A stretch of DNA of 24,419 nucleotides from Ruminococcaceae bacterium UBA3818. Lineage in GTDB: Bacteria > Bacillota > Clostridia > Oscillospirales > Ruminococcaceae. The first letter of the stretch is position 1. Each line of letters begins with the position of its first letter. The translations under genes and the position numbers were made by a program. The DNA is taken from NCBI GenBank assembly GCA_002369315.1, contig DFDW01000013.1, positions 1 through 24,419 of the forward strand, in the 5' to 3' direction. This document shows, piece by piece, positions 6,224-13,994 of the stretch. Below the pieces are notes generated by a model, which worked only from the letters and a program-made list of their open reading frames with translations, made no database searches and was not told where the DNA came from.

Positions 6224-7612
6224 TTATTCACATTCTGCAGGCAAATCCTCTTCCCGCCGCCTGGAAACGACCGCTTTCTTTTTCCATCGGCCGCCGAAAT
6301 AATAGACAATCGCCATCGTCATACCGATAACCCAGCCGCCGCCATAGCTAAAGAAGATGTACTCTTTTCCGAAGAAATAGGCCAGCAGGTACGCCATCGG
6401 CAATCGGATCAGCCACAAAGACAAAAGGCTGGTGATCATGGGGAACACCATATCCCCCGCACCGCGCAGCACCGACAGGAAAGTATTCATCACCGCGAAC
6501 AGCAAATAACAATACATGACCGGGCGCAGATAGATCATGCCGGCTTCCACAACAGCCGCTTCTCTGCTGAACAGATGCATCATATTCGTCCCACATCCAA
6601 GGACCAGCGCCATTGCGCCGATGCCGCACAAAACGCTCATCACCATCGTAGCGCGCAGTCCCTCCTTGACCCGGTGCATTTTTCCCGCGCCGATGTTTTG
6701 TCCCACATAAGTTGTCAGCGCCATGCCAAAACTCTGCGCCGGGAAAAAGGCAAACATGTCGATTTTATTCGCCCCGTTAAATCCAGCCATAAAGTCCGAA
6801 CCATAGCCGTTTACCAGACTTTGCAGCGCCAGTGTCCCCACCGAAAAAAGCATCTGCTGCAGGCCTGCGGGCAGGCCCAGACGGATAATCTTTCCGAACA
6901 ATTCCCGGTCAAAGAAAAACTTCAGCGGATTTACATGAATGTAAGTGTATTTGCGGTTAACCAACAAAATGCCGACACCCCAGGAAACCGCCTGCGAAAA
7001 AATTGTCGCGACGGCGACGCCTACAACACCCCATTGAAACACGATCACAAACAGCAAATCCAACAGGATATTCAACCCACAGGTGATGGACAGCAAAAGC
7101 AGCGGTGTTTTGCTGTCCCCCAGCGACTGCATGATGGCGCTGTTCAGATTATATCCCAGGGCAAAAATCGTCCCGGCAAAAATAATCGTCATATATAGCC
7201 GCGCGTCGGGCAGCGTATCATCCGGCGTATTGATCAGCCGAAGCATCGGCCCGGACAGCAGGATTCCGATAACCGATATCGGAATCGCTCCAACGATACC
7301 GAATGTATAAATGGTGTCCACCGTTTCCGAAACTTTTTTCAAATCGCCGGCTCCGTAATACTGTGAAATAATCACAGTCGCGCCGCCGCCAATCCCCATG
7401 AACAAAGCAACCATCATATAAATAATCGGAAATCCCGTTCCCACCGCAGCCAGTGCGGTTGTTCCAACATAGTTACCGACGACGATGCTGTCCGCCATAT
7501 TATACATCTGCTGCAGCACATTTCCCAGCAACAGAGGAATGGAAAAGGACAAAATCAACCGGGCCGGATTGCCTACAGTCATATCTCCTTTTATCGTTTT
7601 CCTCTCATTCAT
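6224..7612 (-). CDS. MATE family efflux transporter
   Basis: A 462-residue multidrug and toxin extrusion (MATE, NorM/MepA-like) protein with 12 predicted membrane helices in two six-helix halves. It would export cationic or aromatic compounds using a Na+ or H+ gradient. Family marks include IPLLLGNVLQQMYNMADSIV near the N-terminus, ALAAVGTGFPI, GGGATVIISQYYGAGD between helices 2 and 3, and in the second half TYVGQNIGAGKMHRVKEG at the matching place. The length is normal. AAAGGAGG precedes ATG 7612, and a TTGCAA-17-TATAAT promoter lies at 7681-7653. It is divergent from rubrerythrin across a 131-bp spacer. The substrate cannot be told. Confidence 0.92.
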   Translation of the reverse strand: MNERKTIKGDMTVGNPARLILSFSIPLLLGNVLQQMYNMADSIVVGNYVGTTALAAVGTGFPIIYMMVALFMGIGGGATVIISQYYGAGDLKKVSETVDTIYTFGIVGAIPISVIGILLSGPMLRLINTPDDTLPDARLYMTIIFAGTIFALGYNLNSAIMQSLGDSKTPLLLLSITCGLNILLDLLFVIVFQWGVVGVAVATIFSQAVSWGVGILLVNRKYTYIHVNPLKFFFDRELFGKIIRLGLPAGLQQMLFSVGTLALQSLVNGYGSDFMAGFNGANKIDMFAFFPAQSFGMALTTYVGQNIGAGKMHRVKEGLRATMVMSVLCGIGAMALVLGCGTNMMHLFSREAAVVEAGMIYLRPVMYCYLLFAVMNTFLSVLRGAGDMVFPMITSLLSLWLIRLPMAYLLAYFFGKEYIFFSYGGGWVIGMTMAIVYYFGGRWKKKAVVSRRREEDLPAECE

Positions 7613-7652
7613 ACGGTACCTCCTTTTATAACGTCATAAGATGTTTATCGCT

Positions 7653-7681
7653 ATTATATGCCTTTTCCCTCTCGTTTGCAA
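7653..7681 (-). promoter_or_regulatory. Promoter for the MATE gene
   Basis: On the minus strand: TTGCAA (7681-7676), 17-bp spacer, TATAAT (7658-7653), followed by a leader of about 35-40 nt with a strong ribosome binding site. I see no convincing plus-strand promoter for rubrerythrin in the same spacer. Confidence 0.65.
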
Positions 7682-7743
7682 TAGGCCTTTGCATATTCTT
7701 TTCCAGCCTGTCCAAACTAGGAAAAAAAGAAAGGAGTTTTTCC

Positions 7744-8283
7744 ATGGAATTAGAGGGAACCAAAACAAAAGCAAATCTGATTGCCGCGTTTGCCGGAGAA
7801 AGCCAGGCCTCGGTAAAATATCAGCTATACGCTCAAAAGGCTCGTCAGGACGGTTACGAGGAAATGGCGCAGATTTTTGAAACCACCGCCCGCAACGAAA
7901 AAGCCCACGCGCAGCAATGGTATGAATACCTACACGTCGGCCAAATGGCTGATACCAAAGAAAATTTAAAGCTTGCCGCGGCCGGTGAGCATTACGAATG
8001 GAGCGACATGTACCCGTCCTTTGCAAAAGACGCAAAAATGGAAGGGTTTCCAGAAATCGCTCAAAAAATGGAACGGATCGCTTCGATTGAGAAAGATCAC
8101 GAAGAACGTTATCGCATGCTGGAGCAAAACATGCAAGAGGGAACCGTGTTCCGCAAAAGCGGCAAAGTTGCCTGGATCTGCCGCAACTGCGGCTATCTTT
8201 ACGAGGGAGAAGCCGCGCCGATGGTCTGCCCTGTCTGCAAATATAAACAATCTTTCTTTGAAGTAAAAAAGCCGGACTGCTAG
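7744..8283 (+). CDS. rbr: Rubrerythrin
   Basis: A 179-residue classical rubrerythrin, a cytoplasmic non-haem diiron peroxidase that reduces hydrogen peroxide in anaerobes. The N-terminal four-helix domain carries the diiron ligands: Glu19 (AGESQAS), Glu52 and His55 (NEKAHA), Glu82/Glu85 (GEHYEW), and Glu116/His119 (EKDHEE). The C-terminal rubredoxin-like domain has two CxxC knuckles, Cys146/Cys149 and Cys162/Cys165, for the electron-transfer iron. Length and domain order are normal. I start at ATG 7744, which has AAAGGAG about 9 nt upstream, rather than at far-upstream in-frame codons. The stop codon lies inside the loop of its own terminator. It is monocistronic and divergent from the MATE gene. 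Confidence 0.96.
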   Translation: MELEGTKTKANLIAAFAGESQASVKYQLYAQKARQDGYEEMAQIFETTARNEKAHAQQWYEYLHVGQMADTKENLKLAAAGEHYEWSDMYPSFAKDAKMEGFPEIAQKMERIASIEKDHEERYRMLEQNMQEGTVFRKSGKVAWICRNCGYLYEGEAAPMVCPVCKYKQSFFEVKKPDC

Positions 8284-8295
8284 TCTGGCTTTTTT
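8266..8295 (+). terminator. Terminator overlapping the rubrerythrin stop
   Basis: AAAAAGCCGGAC (8266-8277) pairs with GTCTGGCTTTTT (from 8283, one G.T), then T run to 8295. The stop codon TAG (8281-8283) lies in the loop edge. Confidence 0.82.
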
Positions 8296-8300
8296 GTTTG

Positions 8301-8334
8301 AAAATAGGAACGGGAAGCTACCCGCTCCTGTTTT
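8301..8334. terminator. Second, bidirectional terminator
   Basis: Arms 8301-8314 and 8321-8334 pair over 14 positions with one wobble and one mismatch, loop AAGCTA. A and T runs on both sides allow action in either direction. The remaining 8335-8486 shows no gene or signal I can support. Confidence 0.6.
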
Positions 8335-8486
8335 ATTTTGTGTCTACGGCCATCTTACCAGCGCGGGGCAACAGAAATTTTTCGGCACACGCCGCTTTTT
8401 GTTCCAAAAGAGCTCAAACCGCAACCGAACGTTTCGTTCCCCATGCTGCCGTGATATTCTCTCCGTCTCAGCTCTTCCGAACCTGC

Positions 8487-9329
8487 CTATTTTTTCAAAA
8501 TCCGTTCCATTACAATCCGGCAGGATTGGTCATGCACAAAGCCTTCCTGTTCCAGCTCCAATCGGATTCTCTGATTTTGGGGCGGATAAGACACTGTAAC
8601 CGCCGGCAGGCCCTGGCGTTGGGTATATGCCTTGGCAAATTGCAGGCAGCGGCGGCCGTCCCCGCCGTACATAGCCACATGCAATCCCCGCTGCCGCAGC
8701 ATCCGGGCGCCGATTACCACGAAGCTTCCATGCTCATCCGCAAAAATCATGCCCTGCTCCCACAAATAGCGCCATGTTTTCTCAGAACAGCGGAAAAAGG
8801 TATTGTTCATCACCACGAAATCTTCCATTTTCCATCGTCCGCTTTCTAAAAGCACCTGAGCCAAACGATAATCAGTCACCGGTTTGAATTCCGGCGGCAA
8901 ATCCAGTTTCTCGTCGGATAGTTTTGCCGTGGCGCCGATATACGTTCCCGCCAAAGATAGTCCGAACCGTTCTGCCAGCCCTTTGCTGCGAACATTTCCG
9001 GTACCGGTAAACATTCGGATCGCCGGGCATCCCAAGCGCTCAGCCTCTTGCAGCCACCGGCCATAGATAGCTTTTCCTACGCCGCGCCCCTGCCACGAGG
9101 GACGCACCCGCAATGTTTCCAACCAGCCGGACCCGTCAGGCAAAACGGACAGCTTGCCAATCCCCACCGGCTCCTCTCCGGCCCGGACCAGGGTAAGATC
9201 GCCTGCGGTATGGTCCAGAAAATAGGAGCTGTTGTCCCGCAGATAGCAGCTTTTGGGAAGTGTCTCTTCTTCTACCCGCACCGCATCGTCAATATTTTCC
9301 CAGGTTCCTTTTTCCAATGTATATTCCAT
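8487..9329 (-). CDS. GNAT-type acetyltransferase with a C-terminal extra domain
   Basis: A 280-residue protein. The N-terminal half (about 1-135) is a clear GNAT domain with the acetyl-CoA loop in LRVRPSWQGRGVGKAIY (QGRGVG) and the C-terminal signature LAERFGL. The second half (about 150-280) contains WRYLWEQGMIFADEHG, a strand-rich core FVVIGARMLRQRGLHVAMYG, then CLQFAKAYTQRQGL and a terminal LELEQEGF; it may be a degenerate second GNAT fold without the Q/RxxGxG loop. I start at ATG 9329, just after AGGGGAG, and reject the 17-residue upstream extension, which crosses the promoter. The substrate is unknown. It is monocistronic. Confidence 0.82.
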   Translation of the reverse strand: MEYTLEKGTWENIDDAVRVEEETLPKSCYLRDNSSYFLDHTAGDLTLVRAGEEPVGIGKLSVLPDGSGWLETLRVRPSWQGRGVGKAIYGRWLQEAERLGCPAIRMFTGTGNVRSKGLAERFGLSLAGTYIGATAKLSDEKLDLPPEFKPVTDYRLAQVLLESGRWKMEDFVVMNNTFFRCSEKTWRYLWEQGMIFADEHGSFVVIGARMLRQRGLHVAMYGGDGRRCLQFAKAYTQRQGLPAVTVSYPPQNQRIRLELEQEGFVHDQSCRIVMERILKK

Positions 9330-9360
9330 CAAAAGGTCTCCCCTTTTTGCTGTTTTTTCT

Positions 9361-9369
9361 ATTATAGCA
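9361..9369 (-). promoter_or_regulatory. Extended -10 promoter for the GNAT gene
   Basis: On the minus strand TGC-TATAAT (9369-9361) is a perfect -10 with the TGn extension. No good -35 lies 17 bp upstream. The start would be near 9354, about 25 nt before ATG 9329. Confidence 0.5.
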
Positions 9370-9507
9370 TACAAAAACATATCCTACGTATCTTTTTTCT
9401 TTCTGTTTTTTTGGGAAAGCACAAGATTTTTATTCTATTTTTTCCAAAAATTGTATGCATTGTGTAAAATTATAGGAATTTTTCTACAAAAAAATTGGTG
9501 TTTTTCG

Positions 9508-9536
9508 TTGTGACATCCAATTTCTGATGATATACT
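9508..9536 (+). promoter_or_regulatory. Promoter of the sugar cassette
   Basis: TTGTGA (9508-9513), 17-bp spacer, TATACT (9531-9536). The start near 9543 gives a leader of about 50 nt. I saw no catabolite-repression (cre) site or repressor palindrome in 9380-9591, which is otherwise AT-rich and empty. Confidence 0.7.
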
Positions 9537-9591
9537 TTTTATGTAAGGCCGCTTAACAGGCCCTGCAAAATTACAGAACGGAGGCACTTTT

Positions 9592-10395
9592 ATGAGTTGG
9601 TCAACCGAATTGTTTCAAACTTCCAAGCCGATTATCGGGCTTTTACATTTGGATCCTCTGCCCGGCGACCCTTTTTACGAAGGTTCCATGGGACAAATTA
9701 TCGAAAACGCAAGGCAGGATCTGGAAGCGCTGCAAAAAGGCGGCGTGGACGGCATTTTGATGACCAATGAGTTCAGCGGACCCTTTTTCACCGACACTCC
9801 CAAGCCTGTTTTCGGCGCCATGTGCCGCATCTTCGGCGAGATTCGCCATTTGTTTACGGTTCCATACGGCGTGGAAACCATTGCGGACGGCGAAGGCTGT
9901 GTGGAAATCTGCGCCGCGACCGGCGCCTCCTTTACCCGCTGCCTATTCACCGGCGCCTGGGCGGGGGATACGGGATTGCAGCAGCGCAATATCGCACGCA
10001 CGCTGCGCCTGCGCAGAGAATTGGATCTGGACGATCTGAAGCTGTGCTATTTTATCAACGGCGAAGGCACTACCCCTATGGACAGCCGCCCCCTGGCCCA
10101 GAAAGCCAAATCTCTTCTCAGCGGATGCCGGGCAGAATGCCTGGTCGTATCCGGTCCCGGGCCGGGCAGTCAGCCGGATGTTTCCCAAATTGTCGAGGTC
10201 AAAGAGGTGGCCGGCAGTACCCCCGTTTTCTGCGGCACCGGCTGCAATGAAAAAAACTGCGAGGCTATCCTGGCTGTGGCTGACGGTGCTTTTGTCGGCT
10301 CCGCCTTTAAAAAAGACGGTGTTTTCACCGGCCGCATTGACGAAGAGCGCGTCGCGCGTTTTATGCAAAAAGCAAAAGCCCTGCGAAAGGACTGA
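9592..10395 (+). CDS. BtpA/SgcQ family TIM-barrel protein
   Basis: A 267-residue protein of the BtpA/SgcQ family, predicted cytoplasmic TIM barrel. Family marks: KPIIGLLHLDPLPG at residues 12-25, GGVDGILMTNEFSGPF, a middle segment with PYGVETIADGEGCVEICAATGA, and the C-terminal phosphate-binding-like strands VFCGTGCNEKN and ADGAFVGSAFKKDG. SgcQ is encoded in a cryptic sugar operon of E. coli, and BtpA affects photosystem I in cyanobacteria; neither has a settled reaction. The strands suggest a phosphorylated sugar substrate. ATG 9592 has ACGGAGG about 8 nt upstream. It is first in a three-gene unit, with the kinase starting 6 nt after its stop. Confidence 0.85.
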   Translation: MSWSTELFQTSKPIIGLLHLDPLPGDPFYEGSMGQIIENARQDLEALQKGGVDGILMTNEFSGPFFTDTPKPVFGAMCRIFGEIRHLFTVPYGVETIADGEGCVEICAATGASFTRCLFTGAWAGDTGLQQRNIARTLRLRRELDLDDLKLCYFINGEGTTPMDSRPLAQKAKSLLSGCRAECLVVSGPGPGSQPDVSQIVEVKEVAGSTPVFCGTGCNEKNCEAILAVADGAFVGSAFKKDGVFTGRIDEERVARFMQKAKALRKD

Positions 10396-10401
10396 TTTTC
10401 T

Positions 10402-11919
10402 GTGGATAAAAAAGCTCGCTATTTTATGGGGATTGACGTTGGTACCTATGAAAGCAAGGGCGTTTTGATCGATACAGACTGCCACATCGTCTGCCAGGCT
10501 TCGCAAAAACACGGGCTGGAAAACCCCAATCCCGGCTGGTATGAACACGACGCGGAAGCGGTCTGGTGGGGGGACGTCTGCAAGATTTCCCGGCAGTTGC
10601 TGGAGCAGTCCGGCTTAGACCCGGCTGAAATTGAATGTGTGGGCCTGTCCGCCCTGGGATGCGACTGCGTACCGGTGGATGAACACTGCCGTCCTTTGTG
10701 CAAAGCGATCCTGTATGGCATCGATTCCCGTGCCCAGGAGGAGATTGAGCAGATCAAGGCCTATTACGGCAGCCGGTTTGACCAGGTGTTTTCCCATCCG
10801 TTGGTTTCTTCCAGTATCTCCCCAAAAATTCTCTGGATCAAAAACCATCTGCCGGACGTTTATGCCAAAACCTATAAATTTCTCACCGCGTCCTCTTTTT
10901 TAACGGCCAAAATGACAGGCCGGTACTGCATTGATAAATATTTAAGCGGATCGTTTGCGCCGCTGTACAATGAGGCCGGCGTGAACGAGGCGGAATGCGG
11001 CCTGTTCTGCCGTCCGGACCAATTGGCTGAAATCACGCTGGCCCCGGACGTGGTCGGAACCGTCACACCGGAGGCCGCCGCTCTTACCGGCCTTCAGCCC
11101 GGCACCAAGGTGCTCACCGGCACTGGGGATTCGGGAGCGGAATCGGTTTCCTGCGGCGTTTTTACCCCTGGAACGATTATGATTCAGTTGGGTTCCACCT
11201 GCTTTTTCATCTATAACGCAGACCGGTTCCCCTCGGACAATCGCGTGTGGCCGGGGCCTTACCTGATTCCCGGCACCTATTGTGTGGCCGCGGGGACCAA
11301 CAACGGCGGTACACTGACAAAATGGTATCGGGATCAGATGTTTCCGGTGCTGCTGGCAAAAGAGGAAGCCGGCGGCGAAAACGCCTATGCCGCCATGGCC
11401 CAAATTGCCGCGTCCGTCCCCGCCGGCAGCGACGGGCTTTTTACGCTGCCCTATTTCGCGGGAGAACGCACCCCCATCAACGACCCGCTGGCCCGCGGCA
11501 TGATTTTCGGGCTGCAGTCGCACCACACCCGCGCGCACCTGTACCGTTCGGCGCTGGAGGGGATCGGTTATTCAATCGCCCAGCATTTTGACCTGCTGGC
11601 GAAAAACCATCTGCCGGTGAACAAGATCATGGCAGTGGGCGGAGGCGCCAAAAATCCGATATGGCTGCAGATTATCGCAGACATGCTGGATCGGGAAATT
11701 CTGGTTCCGCAGGTGACCATCGGCGCCTGCTATGGAGACGCGATTCTCTGTGCGCTGTCCTGCGGCTGCTATGACAGCTTTGAATCTCTGGGTGAAAAAA
11801 TTCAGATAGCCCAAACCATCCGGCCGATTCCGGAAAACCACGCCGTTTATCAGAAGGGAAAACCGGTGTTTCATGCGCTGTACGAAGCAACCAAAGAGCT
11901 GATGCATCGTCCCTTGTGA
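10402..11919 (+). CDS. FGGY-family carbohydrate kinase
   Basis: A 505-residue sugar kinase of the FGGY family, which phosphorylates a sugar or polyol with ATP. The N-terminal domain opens with MGIDVGTYESKG, the phosphate-1 loop (Asp12, Gly14, Thr15). The C-terminal domain has TGTGDSGAESVSCG, LPYFAGERTP, and the adenosine-binding segment VGGGAKNPIWLQIIADML. The usual GQMHG-type substrate loop of xylulokinase is replaced by GLSALGCDCVPVDE, so the substrate is probably not plain xylulose. GTG 10402 is the start, with AAAGGA about 11 nt upstream, in the end of the preceding gene. The tight spacing on both sides shows one operon. The likely role is phosphorylation of the sugar handled by the flanking enzymes. 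Confidence 0.9.
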   Translation: MDKKARYFMGIDVGTYESKGVLIDTDCHIVCQASQKHGLENPNPGWYEHDAEAVWWGDVCKISRQLLEQSGLDPAEIECVGLSALGCDCVPVDEHCRPLCKAILYGIDSRAQEEIEQIKAYYGSRFDQVFSHPLVSSSISPKILWIKNHLPDVYAKTYKFLTASSFLTAKMTGRYCIDKYLSGSFAPLYNEAGVNEAECGLFCRPDQLAEITLAPDVVGTVTPEAAALTGLQPGTKVLTGTGDSGAESVSCGVFTPGTIMIQLGSTCFFIYNADRFPSDNRVWPGPYLIPGTYCVAAGTNNGGTLTKWYRDQMFPVLLAKEEAGGENAYAAMAQIAASVPAGSDGLFTLPYFAGERTPINDPLARGMIFGLQSHHTRAHLYRSALEGIGYSIAQHFDLLAKNHLPVNKIMAVGGGAKNPIWLQIIADMLDREILVPQVTIGACYGDAILCALSCGCYDSFESLGEKIQIAQTIRPIPENHAVYQKGKPVFHALYEATKELMHRPL

Positions 11920-11941
11920 TCTTGTGAAGAGGAGGAATCTT

Positions 11942-12772
11942 ATGAAAATTCAAAAGAGGCAGATTGCCGGTATGAACCTGGTTTATAAGTTCTATTCTTT
12001 CGACTATTTCCTCGACGCAATGGAACGTTTGGGATACGAATCTATCGAGATATTGCCTAACGCACCCCATTTCTATGTGCCGGACCTTTCTTCCGGCGAT
12101 ATGGCCGCTATCCGGCAGAAAATCGCCGATCATCACTTAAAAGTCATCTGCTACACACCCGATCAGTGCAGTTATCCGGTAAATATTTCCTATCACAGCG
12201 AGGTAGCACGTCGCCGCTCCATCCAGAGTCTGACCCGACAAATCGAGGTCTGCTCCTATTTGGGCAGCGGTCAGATGCTCTTGACTTCCGGCTACGGGTA
12301 CTTCGACGAGCCCAAGGAGCACGCCTGGGAGAGGATGATAGACAGTTTGGGGCAGCTTTCCCGCAAGGCCGAGCGAGAGGGCGTAGTATTGGTGCTGGAA
12401 CCGATCCGAACCGATGAGACCAACCTGGTTACCAATCTACCTGCCCTGAAAAAAGCGATCCTGGAAGTTGGCTCCCCCAATTTAAAAGGTATGCTGGACA
12501 CCAGCCCGATGTACTATGCAGGGGAGTCCATCGCCCAATATGCCCGGGAACTAGGCGACGACCTATGGCACATCCATCTGATCGACGGGCGTCCCGCCGG
12601 TCATCTTGCCTGGGGAGATGGGATTTTCCCGCTGGAGCAATACATCCGTGAGATTGAAGAATCTGGTTATGAGCGCTATATGACAATAGAGCTGACCTCT
12701 GCCGAGTATTACAACAATCCCAATCCTGCCATGGAACAATCCATGAATGCCCTGCGTCCTTACTTCGGTTAA
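11942..12772 (+). CDS. Sugar-phosphate isomerase/epimerase, FrlC-like
   Basis: A 276-residue xylose-isomerase-like TIM barrel (AP endonuclease 2 superfamily). It resembles FrlC, the fructoselysine 3-epimerase, in layout: an opening GMNLVYKFYSFD, the NAPHFYVPDLSSG segment (FrlC has a similar RPHAFAPDL), then VICYTPDQCSYPVNI. Probable metal ligands are Glu in VLVLEPIRTDETN, Asp in GMLDTSP, His in DLWHIHLID, and Glu in YMTIELTSAEYY. I start at ATG 11942 because GAGGAGG at about 11930-11936 lies just upstream; the GTG at 11924 would put that site inside the gene. It is the last gene of the sugar cassette and ends 14 nt before a perfect terminator. The exact substrate is unknown. Confidence 0.87.
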   Translation: MKIQKRQIAGMNLVYKFYSFDYFLDAMERLGYESIEILPNAPHFYVPDLSSGDMAAIRQKIADHHLKVICYTPDQCSYPVNISYHSEVARRRSIQSLTRQIEVCSYLGSGQMLLTSGYGYFDEPKEHAWERMIDSLGQLSRKAEREGVVLVLEPIRTDETNLVTNLPALKKAILEVGSPNLKGMLDTSPMYYAGESIAQYARELGDDLWHIHLIDGRPAGHLAWGDGIFPLEQYIREIEESGYERYMTIELTSAEYYNNPNPAMEQSMNALRPYFG

Positions 12773-12786
12773 ACCTTTCCTTGCTG

Positions 12787-12820
12787 AAAAAAGCCGGATG
12801 AGATCTCATCCGGCTTTTTT
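12787..12820. terminator. Perfect 34-bp palindromic bidirectional terminator
   Basis: The sequence from AAAAAAGCCGG (12787) to CCGGCTTTTTT (12820) is a perfect palindrome centred on AGATCT (12801-12806). It separates the convergent sugar cassette and ser operon and serves both. Confidence 0.93.
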
Positions 12821-12824
12821 GCGA

Positions 12825-13994
12825 TTAAATTTTACGGCACTCCAGGTAAAAACGCTTATCCGGCGCGCTTCCCATGGAGAAGCTTTTGCGGCAAAGCACA
12901 CCGCGGCTTGCCACATCCGAAAACAGGGTTTCCTTATCGAATTGCTCCCAGACGATTGCCAGCCGGTTCGGTGCCCGCCCCAGGCGGCGGCAGTCCCCCG
13001 CCCCATGGATATACTCCAATTCCGCTTCCGGATGCCGGTCCAGCCATTCGTCCAGCCGCGGCTGCAGCTGCTGCAGAGGCGGCGGGTTCTTTGCATCAAA
13101 TTCCAATTCCCGCTGGACCTGTTTGGGATCCACCCCCATCAGCAGCCGGTGGATCGGCTCAAAAGCCAGTGCGGAATCATACAGGTTCACCAGCTCCACC
13201 AGCCCAAATCGGGCGGGATGGGATTCCCGCTCGGCTGCGTTCAGGCCAGCTTTCAGCGTATCCCAGTGAGACTTTGCCGCGGCGAAAGAGTGGTTTCCGT
13301 CTCCCACAGCGTAAAGCATCCCGTCAAGGGCCTCTTCTTTTAACCGGGTCAGCACATCCGCTACCGTATCATAGACCGACTCCTCCTGCAAAAACCACCC
13401 TTTTAAGCGTCCGCTGTCCATCATCAAGGAAAAATCGTAAAGCGGGTCCTTTTCGGCTGTCATTTGATCCAAAGCGCCCATCAAGCGATTCTGGCGGTCA
13501 TCCAGTAGCACCATGATGTGCGGCATCTCCAGCGGTGCTTTCGATCGGATGGCCACCCGGGCGGGCAACCGTTCCAAAACGGTTTTTTCTGTCGCCCGGA
13601 TCAGCGAGGACGAACCGGGGGTGAAGTCATATTGCTCCAGATCCAGCGCCAGCATTAACCCTCTTCTGATTCCTGTCGTGGTGGCCCGATGCAAAAACAT
13701 CATTCCCTCGCCAATATCAGAAAGCGTGCCATCCTCCAGATACCGCCTCATGCGCGCCGGAACCGCGTTTTCGTGACCCAGATTTTTACCCAGCCAGGCC
13801 TCCGGCATTATCATCTGCAGAGCAGACGGCGCGCCATCCGTAAAATTCTGTACCGCTTCCCAATATTCCGGCTGCGCGCTGTACTGGTCACAGGCGATTA
13901 CGGCAAATTTCTGTAAATCTACCCCTTTTGGGGGAAACAGCAGGCGCGGTACCGCCGCTCCAACACCGGCCAGCTTTTCCCTTGCCGTACTCAT
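12825..13994 (-). CDS. DUF1015 family protein, third gene of the ser operon
   Basis: A 389-residue cytoplasmic protein of the DUF1015 family. Recognisable parts: PRLLFPPKGVDLQKFAVIAC near the N-terminus, the long central region with RATEKTVLERL, and the signature AVGDGNHSFAAAKSHW at about 229-244 (most relatives have DGHHRYETA here). DUF1015 genes are often found next to serC and serA, as here, where the ATG overlaps the serA stop by 4 bp (13991-13994). That coupling suggests a role in serine metabolism, for example on serine or phosphoserine, but no reaction is proven to my knowledge. No serB phosphatase lies in the window. The gene ends 5 bp from the shared palindromic terminator. Confidence 0.85.
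   Translation of the reverse strand: MSTAREKLAGVGAAVPRLLFPPKGVDLQKFAVIACDQYSAQPEYWEAVQNFTDGAPSALQMIMPEAWLGKNLGHENAVPARMRRYLEDGTLSDIGEGMMFLHRATTTGIRRGLMLALDLEQYDFTPGSSSLIRATEKTVLERLPARVAIRSKAPLEMPHIMVLLDDRQNRLMGALDQMTAEKDPLYDFSLMMDSGRLKGWFLQEESVYDTVADVLTRLKEEALDGMLYAVGDGNHSFAAAKSHWDTLKAGLNAAERESHPARFGLVELVNLYDSALAFEPIHRLLMGVDPKQVQRELEFDAKNPPPLQQLQPRLDEWLDRHPEAELEYIHGAGDCRRLGRAPNRLAIVWEQFDKETLFSDVASRGVLCRKSFSMGSAPDKRFYLECRKI

Noticed and set aside
9380..9591. Catabolite-repression site or repressor operator for the sugar cassette
   Set aside because: No TGWAANCGNTNWCA match or clear palindrome seen near the promoter.
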